From Anaerolineaceae bacterium (GTDB lineage: Bacteria > Chloroflexota > Anaerolineae > Anaerolineales > Anaerolineaceae): a DNA stretch of 64,000 nt. The stretch spans positions 992,001-1,056,000 of the forward strand of contig JAENZD010000001.1 of the NCBI GenBank assembly GCA_016841445.1. The letters are read 5' to 3'. This document shows positions 1 through 8,481 of the stretch, piece after piece. Below the pieces are notes generated by a model. That model did not search any database, was not told the origin of the DNA, and saw only the letters and a list, made by a program, of their open reading frames with translations. A program made the translations under genes and the position numbers. Numbering within the stretch: position 1 is the stretch's first letter; each line of letters starts with the position of its first letter.

Positions 1-1
1 A

Positions 2-361
2 TTTGGTCTCTTATATGATATGGGACATATGCCTTTGCTTGATGAAGAACCAGAATTCGCACTATCCACACTGCACGAATATCTCGCTGAGGTCCATTTA
101 GGGAATTGCGTAAAAATACTCGGTTCACCGATTTATGGCGATAAACACCCATGTTTCGGGTATGCAGGAGGTGTAAATGACACTCCTGAATTGGTGAGGT
201 TTATCCAGGCGTTATTTGAAACAGGGTATCTGGATAACAGCAAATTGGATAAACCACTTCCATGGGTGGGGTTTGAAGTCCGGCCTCATCAAGCACAAAG
301 CAGCTTGGAAATTTTAAAAAATATTAAAAGCACATGGATAGATGCGTGGTCGCAACTTTGA
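2..361 (+). CDS. Sugar phosphate isomerase/epimerase-like TIM-barrel protein, C-terminal part
   Basis: The frame is open from the left edge (the first residues read FGLLYDMGHMPL), so the true start lies outside the window and only about 119 C-terminal residues are visible. The stretch HEYLAEVHLGNCV followed by GYAGGVNDTPELVRFIQALFETGYL and WVGFEVRP resembles the last strands of xylose-isomerase-like (AP endonuclease family 2) barrels, which isomerise or epimerise sugars and sugar acids through a divalent metal. The His and Glu positions fit metal ligands, but the rest of the site is missing. It ends 21 bases before the transketolase gene, so the two are probably cotranscribed. A hydroxypyruvate isomerase or tagatose/psicose epimerase-like role is possible; the substrate cannot be told. 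The Met at base 20 is internal, not the start. Confidence 0.6.
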   Translation, partial: FGLLYDMGHMPLLDEEPEFALSTLHEYLAEVHLGNCVKILGSPIYGDKHPCFGYAGGVNDTPELVRFIQALFETGYLDNSKLDKPLPWVGFEVRPHQAQSSLEILKNIKSTWIDAWSQL

Positions 362-382
362 AGATAATTTATAAGGAGAATT

Positions 383-2734
383 ATGTCAAGTCTTAATCCA
401 AATGCTGAGGAGAACCTTTCAGCTTTACGTGAGAATTTTCCCTATTGGGAAAAAACCAAAGATCTGATTGATCAGTTGATTGATATTATTTTAAATTACC
501 GCCAAAGCGGGCATCCAGGAGGATCACGTTCAAAAGTCCATGCCTTATTGTCATTGCTTTTGAGTGGTGTTATGCGATGGGATATTCGTAATCCAGAAAA
601 AAAATTTGCTGATCGCTTTGTTCTAGTTGGCGGACATACTGTTCCTCTAATCTACTGCACATTGGCCGTTCTCAATGAAGCTTTAAAAATAAAATATAAT
701 CAAACCGGTGATGAGCGCTATCATGATCTGAACCCGCGTGAACGTATTTTATACTGGGAGGACCTTCTCAATTTCCGAGAGCGTCATGGCCTTTCAGGGC
801 ATGCTGAAATGGAAGGCAAGACCTTGTTTCTTAAATTTAATACTGGTCCCTCAGGCCATGGAGCTCCTGCGGCAGCAGGAGAAGCATTAGCACTAAAACG
901 CGCTGGGGCTGGTTCAGTCAAGGTTTTTGCATTTGATGGTGAAGGGGGATTTACTACGGGGGCTGTACAGGAAACCCTTAACTCAGCATATGGGCTTGCA
1001 CTGGATAACTTATATTTTGTCCTTGATTGGAACGATTATGGCATTGATAGTCATACGGTGAGTTCTGTCGTTTATGGTGATCCAAAAACGTGGTTTTCAA
1101 GCCATGGTTGGCAAGTGTTTGGAACCGAAGACGGCAGCGAGTGGGAACCTGTCACATCTACATATCTAGCTGCCGTTAACTTAGAGAATCCATCAGACAA
1201 ACCTATCGGCCTCTGGTTTAAAACACGTAAGGGAAGGGCATATCTTAAATATGATTATGCATCTCATGGTTCACCACATGCGATGAACAGTGATTTGTTT
1301 TGGGAGACGAAACAGGAATTTTCTAATAAGTATGAGGCTGAATTTGCGAATTTCAATGGTCCAGCACCTAAAGATAAAAAAGCTTTGCGGGATGAATTTT
1401 CGGCAAACCTTAAGGCTGTTATCGAAGTTCTTCATCAAGATCAGGAATTAGTTGACTATTTGGCAAAAACACTTGTCAACATTGGAGAAAGTGTTCCGGA
1501 GAAATTGCCGGATTTTATCATTGGAACAAAAGGGAATCCATATAAGGATGACAGGCTGTATGACTACAAAAATTATCCTGTGGAGATGTATGCCTCTCCA
1601 GGAGATAAGGTAGCTAATAGGACTGCACTTCGAAAATGGGGTGCGTGGATTAATGCATTTGGCGCTGTAGAATATGGAAGACCATTGTTCCTGGTTGCGT
1701 CTGCGGATTTAGCTGGCTCAACGAATCTCAGCGGGTTTGGAGAGGGTTTTGGTGATTTTCCCGGATATGGTTGGTATAAAAGATCGGGGAGTCAGGATGG
1801 CGTTATTCTTCCCCAGGAAATCACTGAGTTTGCCAATTCCGGTATTATGACTGGTTTGGCAACTGTAAATTTTGCTGAAAAACCAGAGGAAGAATACGAT
1901 GGATTTTATGGCGCATGCTCAACATATGGATCTTTTTCGTACCTAAAATATGGTATGTTCCGCCTATTCAGCCAGTTGTGCCAGGATACACAAATAAAAT
2001 TAGGGAAAGTTATTTGGATCGCTGGACACTCAGGCCCCGAGACTGCAGATGATAGCCGCACCCACTTTGGAATTTTTTCACCCGGTGTTACACAACTCTT
2101 CCCTAAAGGGAAAGTTATTAACCTCTATCCCTGGGAATACAACGAAGTCCCTGTTCTGCTGGGTGAAGCGTTAAGTAAAGATATTCCATTGATAGCCCTA
2201 CATCTCACACGGCCCCCAATCGAAATCCCAGACCGGCAAAAACTCGGTATACCCTCACATTATGAAGCTGCAAAAGGGGCATATATTGTGCGTGATTATC
2301 AATCCGGTCTGACGAAGCAGGGTGCTTTCATTGTCCAGGGGACAAGCGCGATGGCATCGATCGTCAAATTGCTTCCTGTTTTGGATGAGCAAAATCTGAA
2401 CATTAAGATAATTTGTGCGACAAGCCCTCAATTATTCGATATGCAGTCACCCGAATATCAATACAAAGTACTTACTAACGCCGATCGAATCAATTCAACG
2501 GTCATCACAACCCAGGCAAAAATGCTGATGCAGGATTGGATATTCACGGAGATGTCTGAGAAATATGCAATATCTTCAGATTGGGATGATCGCTGGCGGA
2601 CAGGTGGCAGGCTGGAGGATGTGATTGAAGAAGCGCATCTTTCTCCAGATTGGGTATTGGATGGAATCAAGCGGTTTGCTGGTGATCGCGATCTCCGCTT
2701 AAGTGGATTAAGAGAGGCTTTGGATCAGGTTTAA
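383..2734 (+). CDS. Transketolase-family thiamine diphosphate enzyme, long atypical form
   Basis: The product (783 aa) is expected to transfer two-carbon ketol units between sugar phosphates using thiamine diphosphate and magnesium in the cytoplasm. Near residues 40-50 it has the N-terminal RQSGHPGGSRSK motif; the cofactor-binding stretch FAFDGEGGFTTGAVQE with a following WNDYGID matches the GDGxxxEG...N site. The pyrimidine domain has SADLAGSTNLSGF, and EITEFANSGI stands where classical enzymes have VREFGM, keeping the Glu. It is about 120 residues longer than typical bacterial transketolases. The ATG at 383 follows a good AAGGAGA Shine-Dalgarno. Neighbours are a TIM-barrel isomerase and a NagB-like gene, so the enzyme probably serves a dedicated sugar pathway rather than the housekeeping pentose cycle. 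Phosphoketolase was considered, but the motifs fit transketolase better. Confidence 0.85.
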   Translation: MSSLNPNAEENLSALRENFPYWEKTKDLIDQLIDIILNYRQSGHPGGSRSKVHALLSLLLSGVMRWDIRNPEKKFADRFVLVGGHTVPLIYCTLAVLNEALKIKYNQTGDERYHDLNPRERILYWEDLLNFRERHGLSGHAEMEGKTLFLKFNTGPSGHGAPAAAGEALALKRAGAGSVKVFAFDGEGGFTTGAVQETLNSAYGLALDNLYFVLDWNDYGIDSHTVSSVVYGDPKTWFSSHGWQVFGTEDGSEWEPVTSTYLAAVNLENPSDKPIGLWFKTRKGRAYLKYDYASHGSPHAMNSDLFWETKQEFSNKYEAEFANFNGPAPKDKKALRDEFSANLKAVIEVLHQDQELVDYLAKTLVNIGESVPEKLPDFIIGTKGNPYKDDRLYDYKNYPVEMYASPGDKVANRTALRKWGAWINAFGAVEYGRPLFLVASADLAGSTNLSGFGEGFGDFPGYGWYKRSGSQDGVILPQEITEFANSGIMTGLATVNFAEKPEEEYDGFYGACSTYGSFSYLKYGMFRLFSQLCQDTQIKLGKVIWIAGHSGPETADDSRTHFGIFSPGVTQLFPKGKVINLYPWEYNEVPVLLGEALSKDIPLIALHLTRPPIEIPDRQKLGIPSHYEAAKGAYIVRDYQSGLTKQGAFIVQGTSAMASIVKLLPVLDEQNLNIKIICATSPQLFDMQSPEYQYKVLTNADRINSTVITTQAKMLMQDWIFTEMSEKYAISSDWDDRWRTGGRLEDVIEEAHLSPDWVLDGIKRFAGDRDLRLSGLREALDQV

Positions 2735-2815
2735 TTAAGCAGATTCTATAAAGAAAAATATTAACTGACTTTCTAATTGAAAAAGTCCTTAGGTTAGAAG
2801 CATAAGGAGAGAATT

Positions 2816-3589
2816 TTGAAGGAAAAAATGTCTACAAAGGTTGACAAGCTGGATGTTGATGTTTATGAAACACGTGAAGAAATGGGAAAGGCTGCTGCTC
2901 GGGATGCTGAGCGGCGGATCAACCATTTTATTACCGAATACGGTGAGGCGACAATCGTTTTTGCAGCAGCGCCATCACAAAACGACATGCTCGCAGCGCT
3001 TAAAGAAACCAATGTTGATTGGACAAAAGTCAGGGCGCTCCATATGGATGAGTATATGGGTCTCCCGGTAGACCATCCTGCTGGTTTCGGCAACTTTCTC
3101 AAGAGGGTTATCTTTGATGCACTGCCTTTCAAAGAAATACACTATCTTTACGACCAGAATTTAGAACCTGAAGAAATCTGCGACCGTTATTCAGAACTGC
3201 TAGAGGAATTTCCGCCAGATCTGATATTGTTAGGTGTTGGAGAAAATGGTCATTTAGCCTTTAATGATCCAGCTGTCGCTGATTTTAACGACCCATTGGC
3301 AGTCAAGATTGTGGAGCTTGATGAAGTTTGTCGAACCCAGCAAGTTAATGATGGTTGTTTTGCAGATCTGTCTGAGGTTCCTGAGAAAGCAATTACGATC
3401 ACATTGAGCGCGATCATGAATGCTAAAGAGACGATCTGCGTGGTTCCAGGAGAACTTAAAGCCCCAGCCATTGATAGAATGCTTAATGGTGGAATACAGA
3501 CCGAATGCCCTGCAAGCATATTAAGAACGCATGAGCGTTCGAGTCTGTATCTTGATGCAGATAGCGCAAAAATAGCTTTAAATCTTTAA
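2816..3589 (+). CDS. nagB: Glucosamine-6-phosphate deaminase family protein
   Basis: NagB-type enzymes convert glucosamine 6-phosphate to fructose 6-phosphate and ammonia in the cytosol. The 257-residue product has the family signatures ALHMDEYMGLP (catalytic Asp region) and LLGVGENGHLAFNDP (active-site His), then TECPASILRTH near the end. The start chosen is the TTG at 2816 because AAGGAG at 2804-2809 lies six bases upstream; the ATG at 2828 would put it 18 bases away. The gene sits between transketolase and a mannonate-type SDR, with no nagA or amino-sugar transporter in view, so the true substrate may be another amino sugar phosphate or a keto sugar phosphate. A six-pair hairpin with a T run follows immediately. 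Confidence 0.82.
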   Translation: MKEKMSTKVDKLDVDVYETREEMGKAAARDAERRINHFITEYGEATIVFAAAPSQNDMLAALKETNVDWTKVRALHMDEYMGLPVDHPAGFGNFLKRVIFDALPFKEIHYLYDQNLEPEEICDRYSELLEEFPPDLILLGVGENGHLAFNDPAVADFNDPLAVKIVELDEVCRTQQVNDGCFADLSEVPEKAITITLSAIMNAKETICVVPGELKAPAIDRMLNGGIQTECPASILRTHERSSLYLDADSAKIALNL

Positions 3590-3590
3590 C

Positions 3591-3612
3591 ATCAGCAAAC
3601 GCTGATTTTTTA
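3591..3612 (+). terminator. Short intrinsic terminator or attenuator after nagB-like gene
   Basis: ATCAGC at 3591-3596 pairs with GCTGAT at 3601-3606 across a four-base loop and is followed by a run of T. The stem is only six pairs, so partial termination between the nagB-like gene and the downstream SDR is as likely as a complete stop. Confidence 0.5.
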
Positions 3613-3698
3613 AGAATTTATTTATAATAAAAGTATAAGAAATTGAGAACCAAGATTATTTATCTTGAGAAATCAATAATTACGCTAAGGAGAGATTG

Positions 3699-4511
3699 AT
3701 GGCTCAATTCGATATCAGCGGGAAAGTAGCGGTTATTACTGGAGGGGCGGGGGTATTATGCAGTACGATGGCTGAAAAACTTGCAGAAGTAGGGGTAAAA
3801 GTTGCCATATTGGATATTGCCCAGGACAAGGCGGAAGATGTCGCTGAAAAGATTAAATTAAATGGGGGAGAAGCCATTGGCGTCGGTGTAGATGTCCTTA
3901 ACAAGGAGAGCTTAACTAAAGCCAGAGATAGTGTGATCAAGAAATTTGGACGTATTGATATCCTGATCAATGGTGCTGGTGGAAATAAAGCTGCAGCAAC
4001 AACCAGTCCGGATTTATCTTTTTTTGATCTTCCTCAAGAAGCGATGAAATGGGTTTTTGATCTAAATTTAATGGGTACAATTCTTCCAACCCAAGTTTTT
4101 GGAAAGGTTCTGTCAGAACAGAAAAGTGGAACAGTTATCAATATTTCATCTATGGCAGCTTTTATTCCATTAACCAATACAATTGCGTACAGTGCGGCAA
4201 AAGCTGCAATTACTAACTTTACACAATGGATGAGTGTCTATTTTTGTTTAGAAAACTCACCCTCAATCCGGGTGAATGCAATTGCACCAGGATTCCTTCT
4301 TACACAACAAAATAAATATTTGTTAGAAGACGAATCTGGAAATGCAACCAAACGTGGTCAGAGGATCATCGATCAGACACCAATGCGAAGATACGGGAAA
4401 CCCGATGAACTGGTCGGGGCGGTTATCTTCTTGTGTTCTGATGCGGCCAGTTTTATTACCGGGGTAGTACTGCCAATTGACGGTGGATTTAATGCCTACT
4501 CCGGGGTGTGA
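3699..4511 (+). CDS. SDR-family D-mannonate oxidoreductase-like enzyme
   Basis: This classical short-chain dehydrogenase (270 aa) probably interconverts a keto sugar acid and its alcohol with NAD(P)H, for example D-fructuronate and D-mannonate. The cofactor motif is TGGAGVLCS near residue 15, followed by an Asp-ending strand (AILD) that suggests NAD preference. NGAGGNKAAATT, the Ser in NISSMAAF, and YSAAK complete the catalytic set. NGAGGN and the later GFLLTQQNKYLL are typical of the SDR type of mannonate oxidoreductase. The ATG at 3699 is preferred over the overlapping TTG at 3696 because AAGGAG sits about seven bases upstream. The 2-keto-3-deoxygluconate kinase later in the cluster agrees with a hexuronate or related pathway, but no mannonate dehydratase is visible. 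Confidence 0.78.
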   Translation: MAQFDISGKVAVITGGAGVLCSTMAEKLAEVGVKVAILDIAQDKAEDVAEKIKLNGGEAIGVGVDVLNKESLTKARDSVIKKFGRIDILINGAGGNKAAATTSPDLSFFDLPQEAMKWVFDLNLMGTILPTQVFGKVLSEQKSGTVINISSMAAFIPLTNTIAYSAAKAAITNFTQWMSVYFCLENSPSIRVNAIAPGFLLTQQNKYLLEDESGNATKRGQRIIDQTPMRRYGKPDELVGAVIFLCSDAASFITGVVLPIDGGFNAYSGV

Positions 4512-4559
4512 GCAGTGCGGTAAATGCGTTATATTTCAAGCAGGTCCCAACAGCGTGGT

Positions 4560-4592
4560 CTGATTTATTCATTTTTTGGTGAAATAAATCAG
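4560..4592 (+). other. Intergenic hairpin upstream of Gfo/Idh gene
   Basis: CTGATTTATT at 4560-4569 can pair with AATAAATCAG at 4583-4592. No T run follows, so this is not a standard terminator. It may be an mRNA processing or stabilising structure between two genes of the cluster, or an operator; the sequence does not decide. Confidence 0.35.
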
Positions 4593-4658
4593 TTATAAAG
4601 GTGAAGATCATTTCAAAAACTACGAATGGAATATTACAATCATTAAGGAGATATTACG

Positions 4659-5729
4659 ATGCGCAAATTGCGAGTTTTGATCATGGGGGCCGCTTTTTCA
4701 GCTGATTTACACATTGATGCTTATTTAAGATTGAAAGATCGAGTTGAAATTGTTGGTATTGTTGATAGAGCAGCAGATCGGATTGAGACATTAGCAACGC
4801 GATATGGATTAACCGATTTTAAATCTTACAGTGATATTGATGAGGCAATTGCTGATGCAGATTGTGACCTTGTGGATGTATGCATGCCTAATTTTCTCCA
4901 TCATAAGGTTACCGTTGCTGCTTTAAAAAAAGGGCGCGATGTGATTGTCGAAAAGCCATTCGCAACAACAGTCGCTGATGGGAGAGAAATGGTTGAGACA
5001 GCTCAACGTTTAGGAAAGCACATTTATTATGCTGAGGATTGGTTGGGTTGCCCAGCCTTGAGAAAAGCACTTGAGCTTGTAGAAAGCGGTGCAATTGGTG
5101 AATTGAAGTTTGTCCGTGCGCGCGAGTGCCACAGCGGTTCCCACAGTCCCTTTGCACAAACCATTGAATACTGCGGTGGGGGATCGATGATCCATCTTGG
5201 CATTCATCCCGTTGGTTTCATGCTGGCGATGAAAAATAATCGGTGGACTGAGTTGGTCGCCATGACATCCGGCGGTGGTGAAAGTAACCTCGTGCATAAA
5301 GGCATGGAAGGTGAAGATTGGGCTGGTGCATTGATGCGGTTTGAGGATGGAACAACAGCTGTGCTTGAAGCTAATTACGTTAGCGCTGGTGGCATGGAAG
5401 ATGTGATCGCGTTTTATGGTACCCAAGGTTGTTTGCATGTTGATTTGACATTCTCAAGCCCGATTAAAGCATTCAGCATTCCAGGTTTTGATTATACAGT
5501 CGAAAAAGCAGAAATTACAACGGGCTGGTCGAATCCTGCTGTTGATGAAAAGTTCAATCTTGGCTATGTTTCTGAGATCACGCACTTCGTTGATTGTGCA
5601 TTGAAGGGTGTGGATGCGAATGTTGGTTTGCGGGGTGTTGATGGATTAGAAGCTTTGGAAGTTGTCAATTTAATTTATCAATCAGCAAAAGAAGGGGTAG
5701 CAATTAAGAATAAGAAGTTAGGAGCATAA
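4659..5729 (+). CDS. Gfo/Idh/MocA family NAD(P)-dependent oxidoreductase
   Basis: The 356-residue product has an N-terminal Rossmann fold (LIMGAAFSADLHIDAY, with an Asp at the end of the second strand, IVDRAADR) and the family motif VEKPFATT at about residue 95-102. A C-terminal substrate domain follows, with GGGSMIHLGIHPVGF, whose His is a likely catalytic residue. Such enzymes oxidise or reduce cyclic polyols and sugars, commonly myo-inositol, glucose or galactose derivatives. AAGGAG lies seven bases before the ATG. It ends four bases before the next gene, so translation of the two is probably linked. The substrate cannot be assigned; partnership with the flavoprotein downstream suggests both act on the same compound or exchange reducing equivalents. 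Confidence 0.82.
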   Translation: MRKLRVLIMGAAFSADLHIDAYLRLKDRVEIVGIVDRAADRIETLATRYGLTDFKSYSDIDEAIADADCDLVDVCMPNFLHHKVTVAALKKGRDVIVEKPFATTVADGREMVETAQRLGKHIYYAEDWLGCPALRKALELVESGAIGELKFVRARECHSGSHSPFAQTIEYCGGGSMIHLGIHPVGFMLAMKNNRWTELVAMTSGGGESNLVHKGMEGEDWAGALMRFEDGTTAVLEANYVSAGGMEDVIAFYGTQGCLHVDLTFSSPIKAFSIPGFDYTVEKAEITTGWSNPAVDEKFNLGYVSEITHFVDCALKGVDANVGLRGVDGLEALEVVNLIYQSAKEGVAIKNKKLGA

Positions 5730-5733
5730 AGAG

Positions 5734-8334
5734 ATGTCAGAAGATATCCGAATTCCAGTAAAACTTGGTAATGTAACATTTAAGAATCCGTTTTATGTAG
5801 CTTCTGGACCCACTGCAAAATCTGTCAGTCAGTTACTTCGTATAGAAGAGACAGGCTGGGCGGCAGCAATCATGAAACTTTCGATTGATCCAGTGCCGTA
5901 TATCAACAAGCGACCGCGCTATGGGCTTTTCCCACAACATCAAGCCCTTGCATTCACTGCAGAACGGCGGCTAACAATGGCTGAGGGATTAAAAGTTATC
6001 GAGGAAGCCAAACCGAAACTGCATGACCTTCTCGTAATTCCCAATATCACCTATGCTGGTGATGACGATGTTGCGGGTTGGGTCAGGATGGCAAAGCGGT
6101 TTGAAGATGCGGGCGCTGATGCCATTGAGCTTAATATGTGCTGCCCGAATATGTCTTACAATCTGCAGGTGACCAGCGGGGGCAAAGCAAAACTCACCAA
6201 GGAAACAGGGGCAAGCATGGGGCAGCACCCGAACCTGGCAGCAGCAATCATCGCAGGTATCAAAGAAGCAATTAGCATCCCCTTGATTGCCAAATTAACC
6301 CCTGAACGCGGAAATATCGCTCAGCTTGCGACTACTGCTACACAGGCAGGCGCAGACGCGGTCAGTTCAAATGGTAACCGTTTGGGTATTCCCCCGATTA
6401 ATATTGAAGATCCAGAAAAGGCTTGCTACCATCTCCAGGAAGAAATCAGCATGAGCTGCTACGCTAGCAAGTGGCTAAAACCCCTGGCACAGCGGGATGT
6501 ATATGAGATCCGTAAAGTAAACGGCCCAGATATTTTCATTCTGGCAAATGGCGGTATCACCAATTGGCGCGATGCGGTCGAAATGATCATGGCTGGTGGC
6601 AGTCTGATTGGTGTTTGTTCTGAGACATTGATCAGTGGTTTTGATATTGTCAGGCCGATGATCAAAGGCTTGAAGGATTATATGGATGCCCATGGATATG
6701 AGAGTCTGGATGGATTCAGGAGCCAAATTGTCTCAGAGGTTAAAACAGCTACCGAATTAACATTATATGGCGGGTACGCTCGAATTAAAGAGCCAAATCT
6801 TTCTGCACCATGTAAAATTGCTTGCCCACATCAAGTTCCAGTTCAGGCATACGTTCAAAAGGTAGCAAAAGGCGAGTACCGAGATGCTTTCGACTTGATC
6901 ACAGGAAAAAACCCCTTACAGAACATTTGTGGGTTGGTCTGCAACCATCAATGTGAAGATGTCTGTACACGTGGTCAGCAAGGACGACCTATTCAGATCA
7001 GAGACATTAAACGCTTTGTCCTGGAATATGGACGAGCTCAGGGATGGGACGAAAAGGGAAAGAATTCTGACCGAACTGGACACACGGTGGCGGTTGTGGG
7101 TTCTGGACCTGCAGGCTTAACCTGTGCTGCGACATTAAATAAGGCAGGATATGAAGTCACAATCTTTGAGAAGGAACAAGAAACCGGTGGAATGATGCGG
7201 TACGGTATTCCAGCTTTCCGGATTTCCCGCCAGCGACTCGATGAAGAGATTTCTCGGATCCTCGAGAAAGGTATCACGCTGGAAACTGGAAAAGCGCTGG
7301 GGAAAGACTTCACAATTGAAAGCCTGAAGAAGGACGGTTACGAGAGTGTTTTCATCGGTATCGGTGCACAGACAAGCGAAGCCTTTGGCGTTCCTGGAGA
7401 AAATGCAGACGGTGTCGTTACGGCACAAAAGCTATTAATTGAGGTAAGTGATAGTGGAAAATCTAGTATTGGCAAGGCCGTGGTTGTATGCGGTGATACG
7501 TATGCCGCCTCAGATTCAGCGAGAACTGCTTTGAGATTAGGTGCGGAAAAAGTTGTCCTGGCATACACATCAGTGCCAGAGGCAAAATCCGCATTATTTG
7601 AAACTTACCAGGATGCTAAAGCTGAAGGTGCTCAACTCCTTGACGGTGTAGAACTGAAGAAAATTCACGATAGCAATGGTCATGTGACAGGTGTTGAGCT
7701 GGTGAATGCCATTGGTGTTTCGCTAAATGTGGATTGTGATATGGTAATACTGGCTGGCAAGATGAATGCCGAGACAGAAGGACTTGATGGAATAACCTCA
7801 GATGGCCATATTTCAGTTGACAGAAAGACTGGAATGACATCAAAAGCAGGTGTTTTTGCTGGTGGGGATGCAACACGCCAGGGCACCATCATTTCCGCGA
7901 TTGCAGCAGGTGAGAAAGCAGCCGTTTCCATTGACCACTACATAATGAAAGAAAATGCGACGCTGGAATATGATCCCAGGCTTGTCAGGGTCGATACAGA
8001 ATCTGTCTTGCAGCGAGCCGGATATTTGAAAGAGACGCTGAAACCAGCGGAAACCGTTACAGCTTCTCCTGGAGACCGGGTTAAGAATTTTGAGACTTAT
8101 GAAAGAGTATTGACAGAGGAAGAAGCTGTTGCAGAGGCACAAAGGTGCTTGAACTGCGGATGTGGTGAGGGCTGCCAGCTTTGCAAGACGATCTGCTGTG
8201 AATTTGCTGTAGATATTGTTTCTCCGGACGTCCTCGAAATCAATGAAGAATTGTGTGTCGCCTGCGGTATGTGTTACTTGCGGTGCCCAACAAAGAACAT
8301 TGAAATGGTCAACACAGGCTTGATCGCAGATTAA
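5734..8334 (+). CDS. Fused dihydroorotate/dihydropyrimidine dehydrogenase-like and GltD-like Fe-S flavoprotein
   Basis: This 866-residue protein has four parts. Residues 1-330 form a dihydroorotate dehydrogenase-like FMN barrel (NPFYVASGPT, ELNMCCPNMSYN with adjacent Cys, AKLTPE, LANGGITNWRDAV). Residues 345-440 are a cysteine-rich Fer4_20 region (CKIACPHQVPVQAY, CGLVCNHQCEDVC). Residues 445-765 form a GltD-like FAD/NAD(P) unit (VAVVGSGPAGLTCA, FAGGDATRQGT), whose second dinucleotide motif is unusual (VVVCGDTYAASDSAR). The end has ferredoxin-like cysteines (CLNCGCGEGCQLC, CVACGMCYLRCP). Mammalian dihydropyrimidine dehydrogenase has the same modules with the FMN barrel after the GltD part, so the order here is permuted. 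Pyrimidine reduction is possible, but the sugar-acid neighbours argue for another substrate. It is probably cytoplasmic. Confidence 0.8.
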   Translation: MSEDIRIPVKLGNVTFKNPFYVASGPTAKSVSQLLRIEETGWAAAIMKLSIDPVPYINKRPRYGLFPQHQALAFTAERRLTMAEGLKVIEEAKPKLHDLLVIPNITYAGDDDVAGWVRMAKRFEDAGADAIELNMCCPNMSYNLQVTSGGKAKLTKETGASMGQHPNLAAAIIAGIKEAISIPLIAKLTPERGNIAQLATTATQAGADAVSSNGNRLGIPPINIEDPEKACYHLQEEISMSCYASKWLKPLAQRDVYEIRKVNGPDIFILANGGITNWRDAVEMIMAGGSLIGVCSETLISGFDIVRPMIKGLKDYMDAHGYESLDGFRSQIVSEVKTATELTLYGGYARIKEPNLSAPCKIACPHQVPVQAYVQKVAKGEYRDAFDLITGKNPLQNICGLVCNHQCEDVCTRGQQGRPIQIRDIKRFVLEYGRAQGWDEKGKNSDRTGHTVAVVGSGPAGLTCAATLNKAGYEVTIFEKEQETGGMMRYGIPAFRISRQRLDEEISRILEKGITLETGKALGKDFTIESLKKDGYESVFIGIGAQTSEAFGVPGENADGVVTAQKLLIEVSDSGKSSIGKAVVVCGDTYAASDSARTALRLGAEKVVLAYTSVPEAKSALFETYQDAKAEGAQLLDGVELKKIHDSNGHVTGVELVNAIGVSLNVDCDMVILAGKMNAETEGLDGITSDGHISVDRKTGMTSKAGVFAGGDATRQGTIISAIAAGEKAAVSIDHYIMKENATLEYDPRLVRVDTESVLQRAGYLKETLKPAETVTASPGDRVKNFETYERVLTEEEAVAEAQRCLNCGCGEGCQLCKTICCEFAVDIVSPDVLEINEELCVACGMCYLRCPTKNIEMVNTGLIAD

Positions 8335-8366
8335 GAAGTTGGTCACTCAATAACCGGGAACAAGAG

Positions 8367-8403
8367 CGACGCCAATCCTTGTTTACATGGATTGGCGTCG
8401 TTT
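8367..8403 (+). terminator. Intrinsic terminator-like hairpin after the fused flavoprotein
   Basis: A perfect 12-pair stem, CGACGCCAATCC at 8367-8378 with GGATTGGCGTCG at 8389-8400, has a 10-base loop. Only three T follow, so it may act as an attenuator or 3' stabiliser before the kinase gene rather than as a full stop. Confidence 0.6.
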
Positions 8404-8481
8404 ACCCACGAATGACCCATCAATCAGCATCATAATGGGAATGAGTATAACGGAGTGGTCGTAAAGAAAAGGATTTAGAAT

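Noticed and set aside
383-2734. Phosphoketolase as identity of the first complete gene
   Set aside because: The SADLAGS segment, the Glu-containing pyrimidine motif and the overall arrangement fit transketolase; I saw no phosphoketolase signature.
7840-8346. 168-codon minus-strand frame opposite the fused flavoprotein
   Set aside because: It overlaps conserved Fe-S and FAD motifs coded on the plus strand and has no supporting signals.
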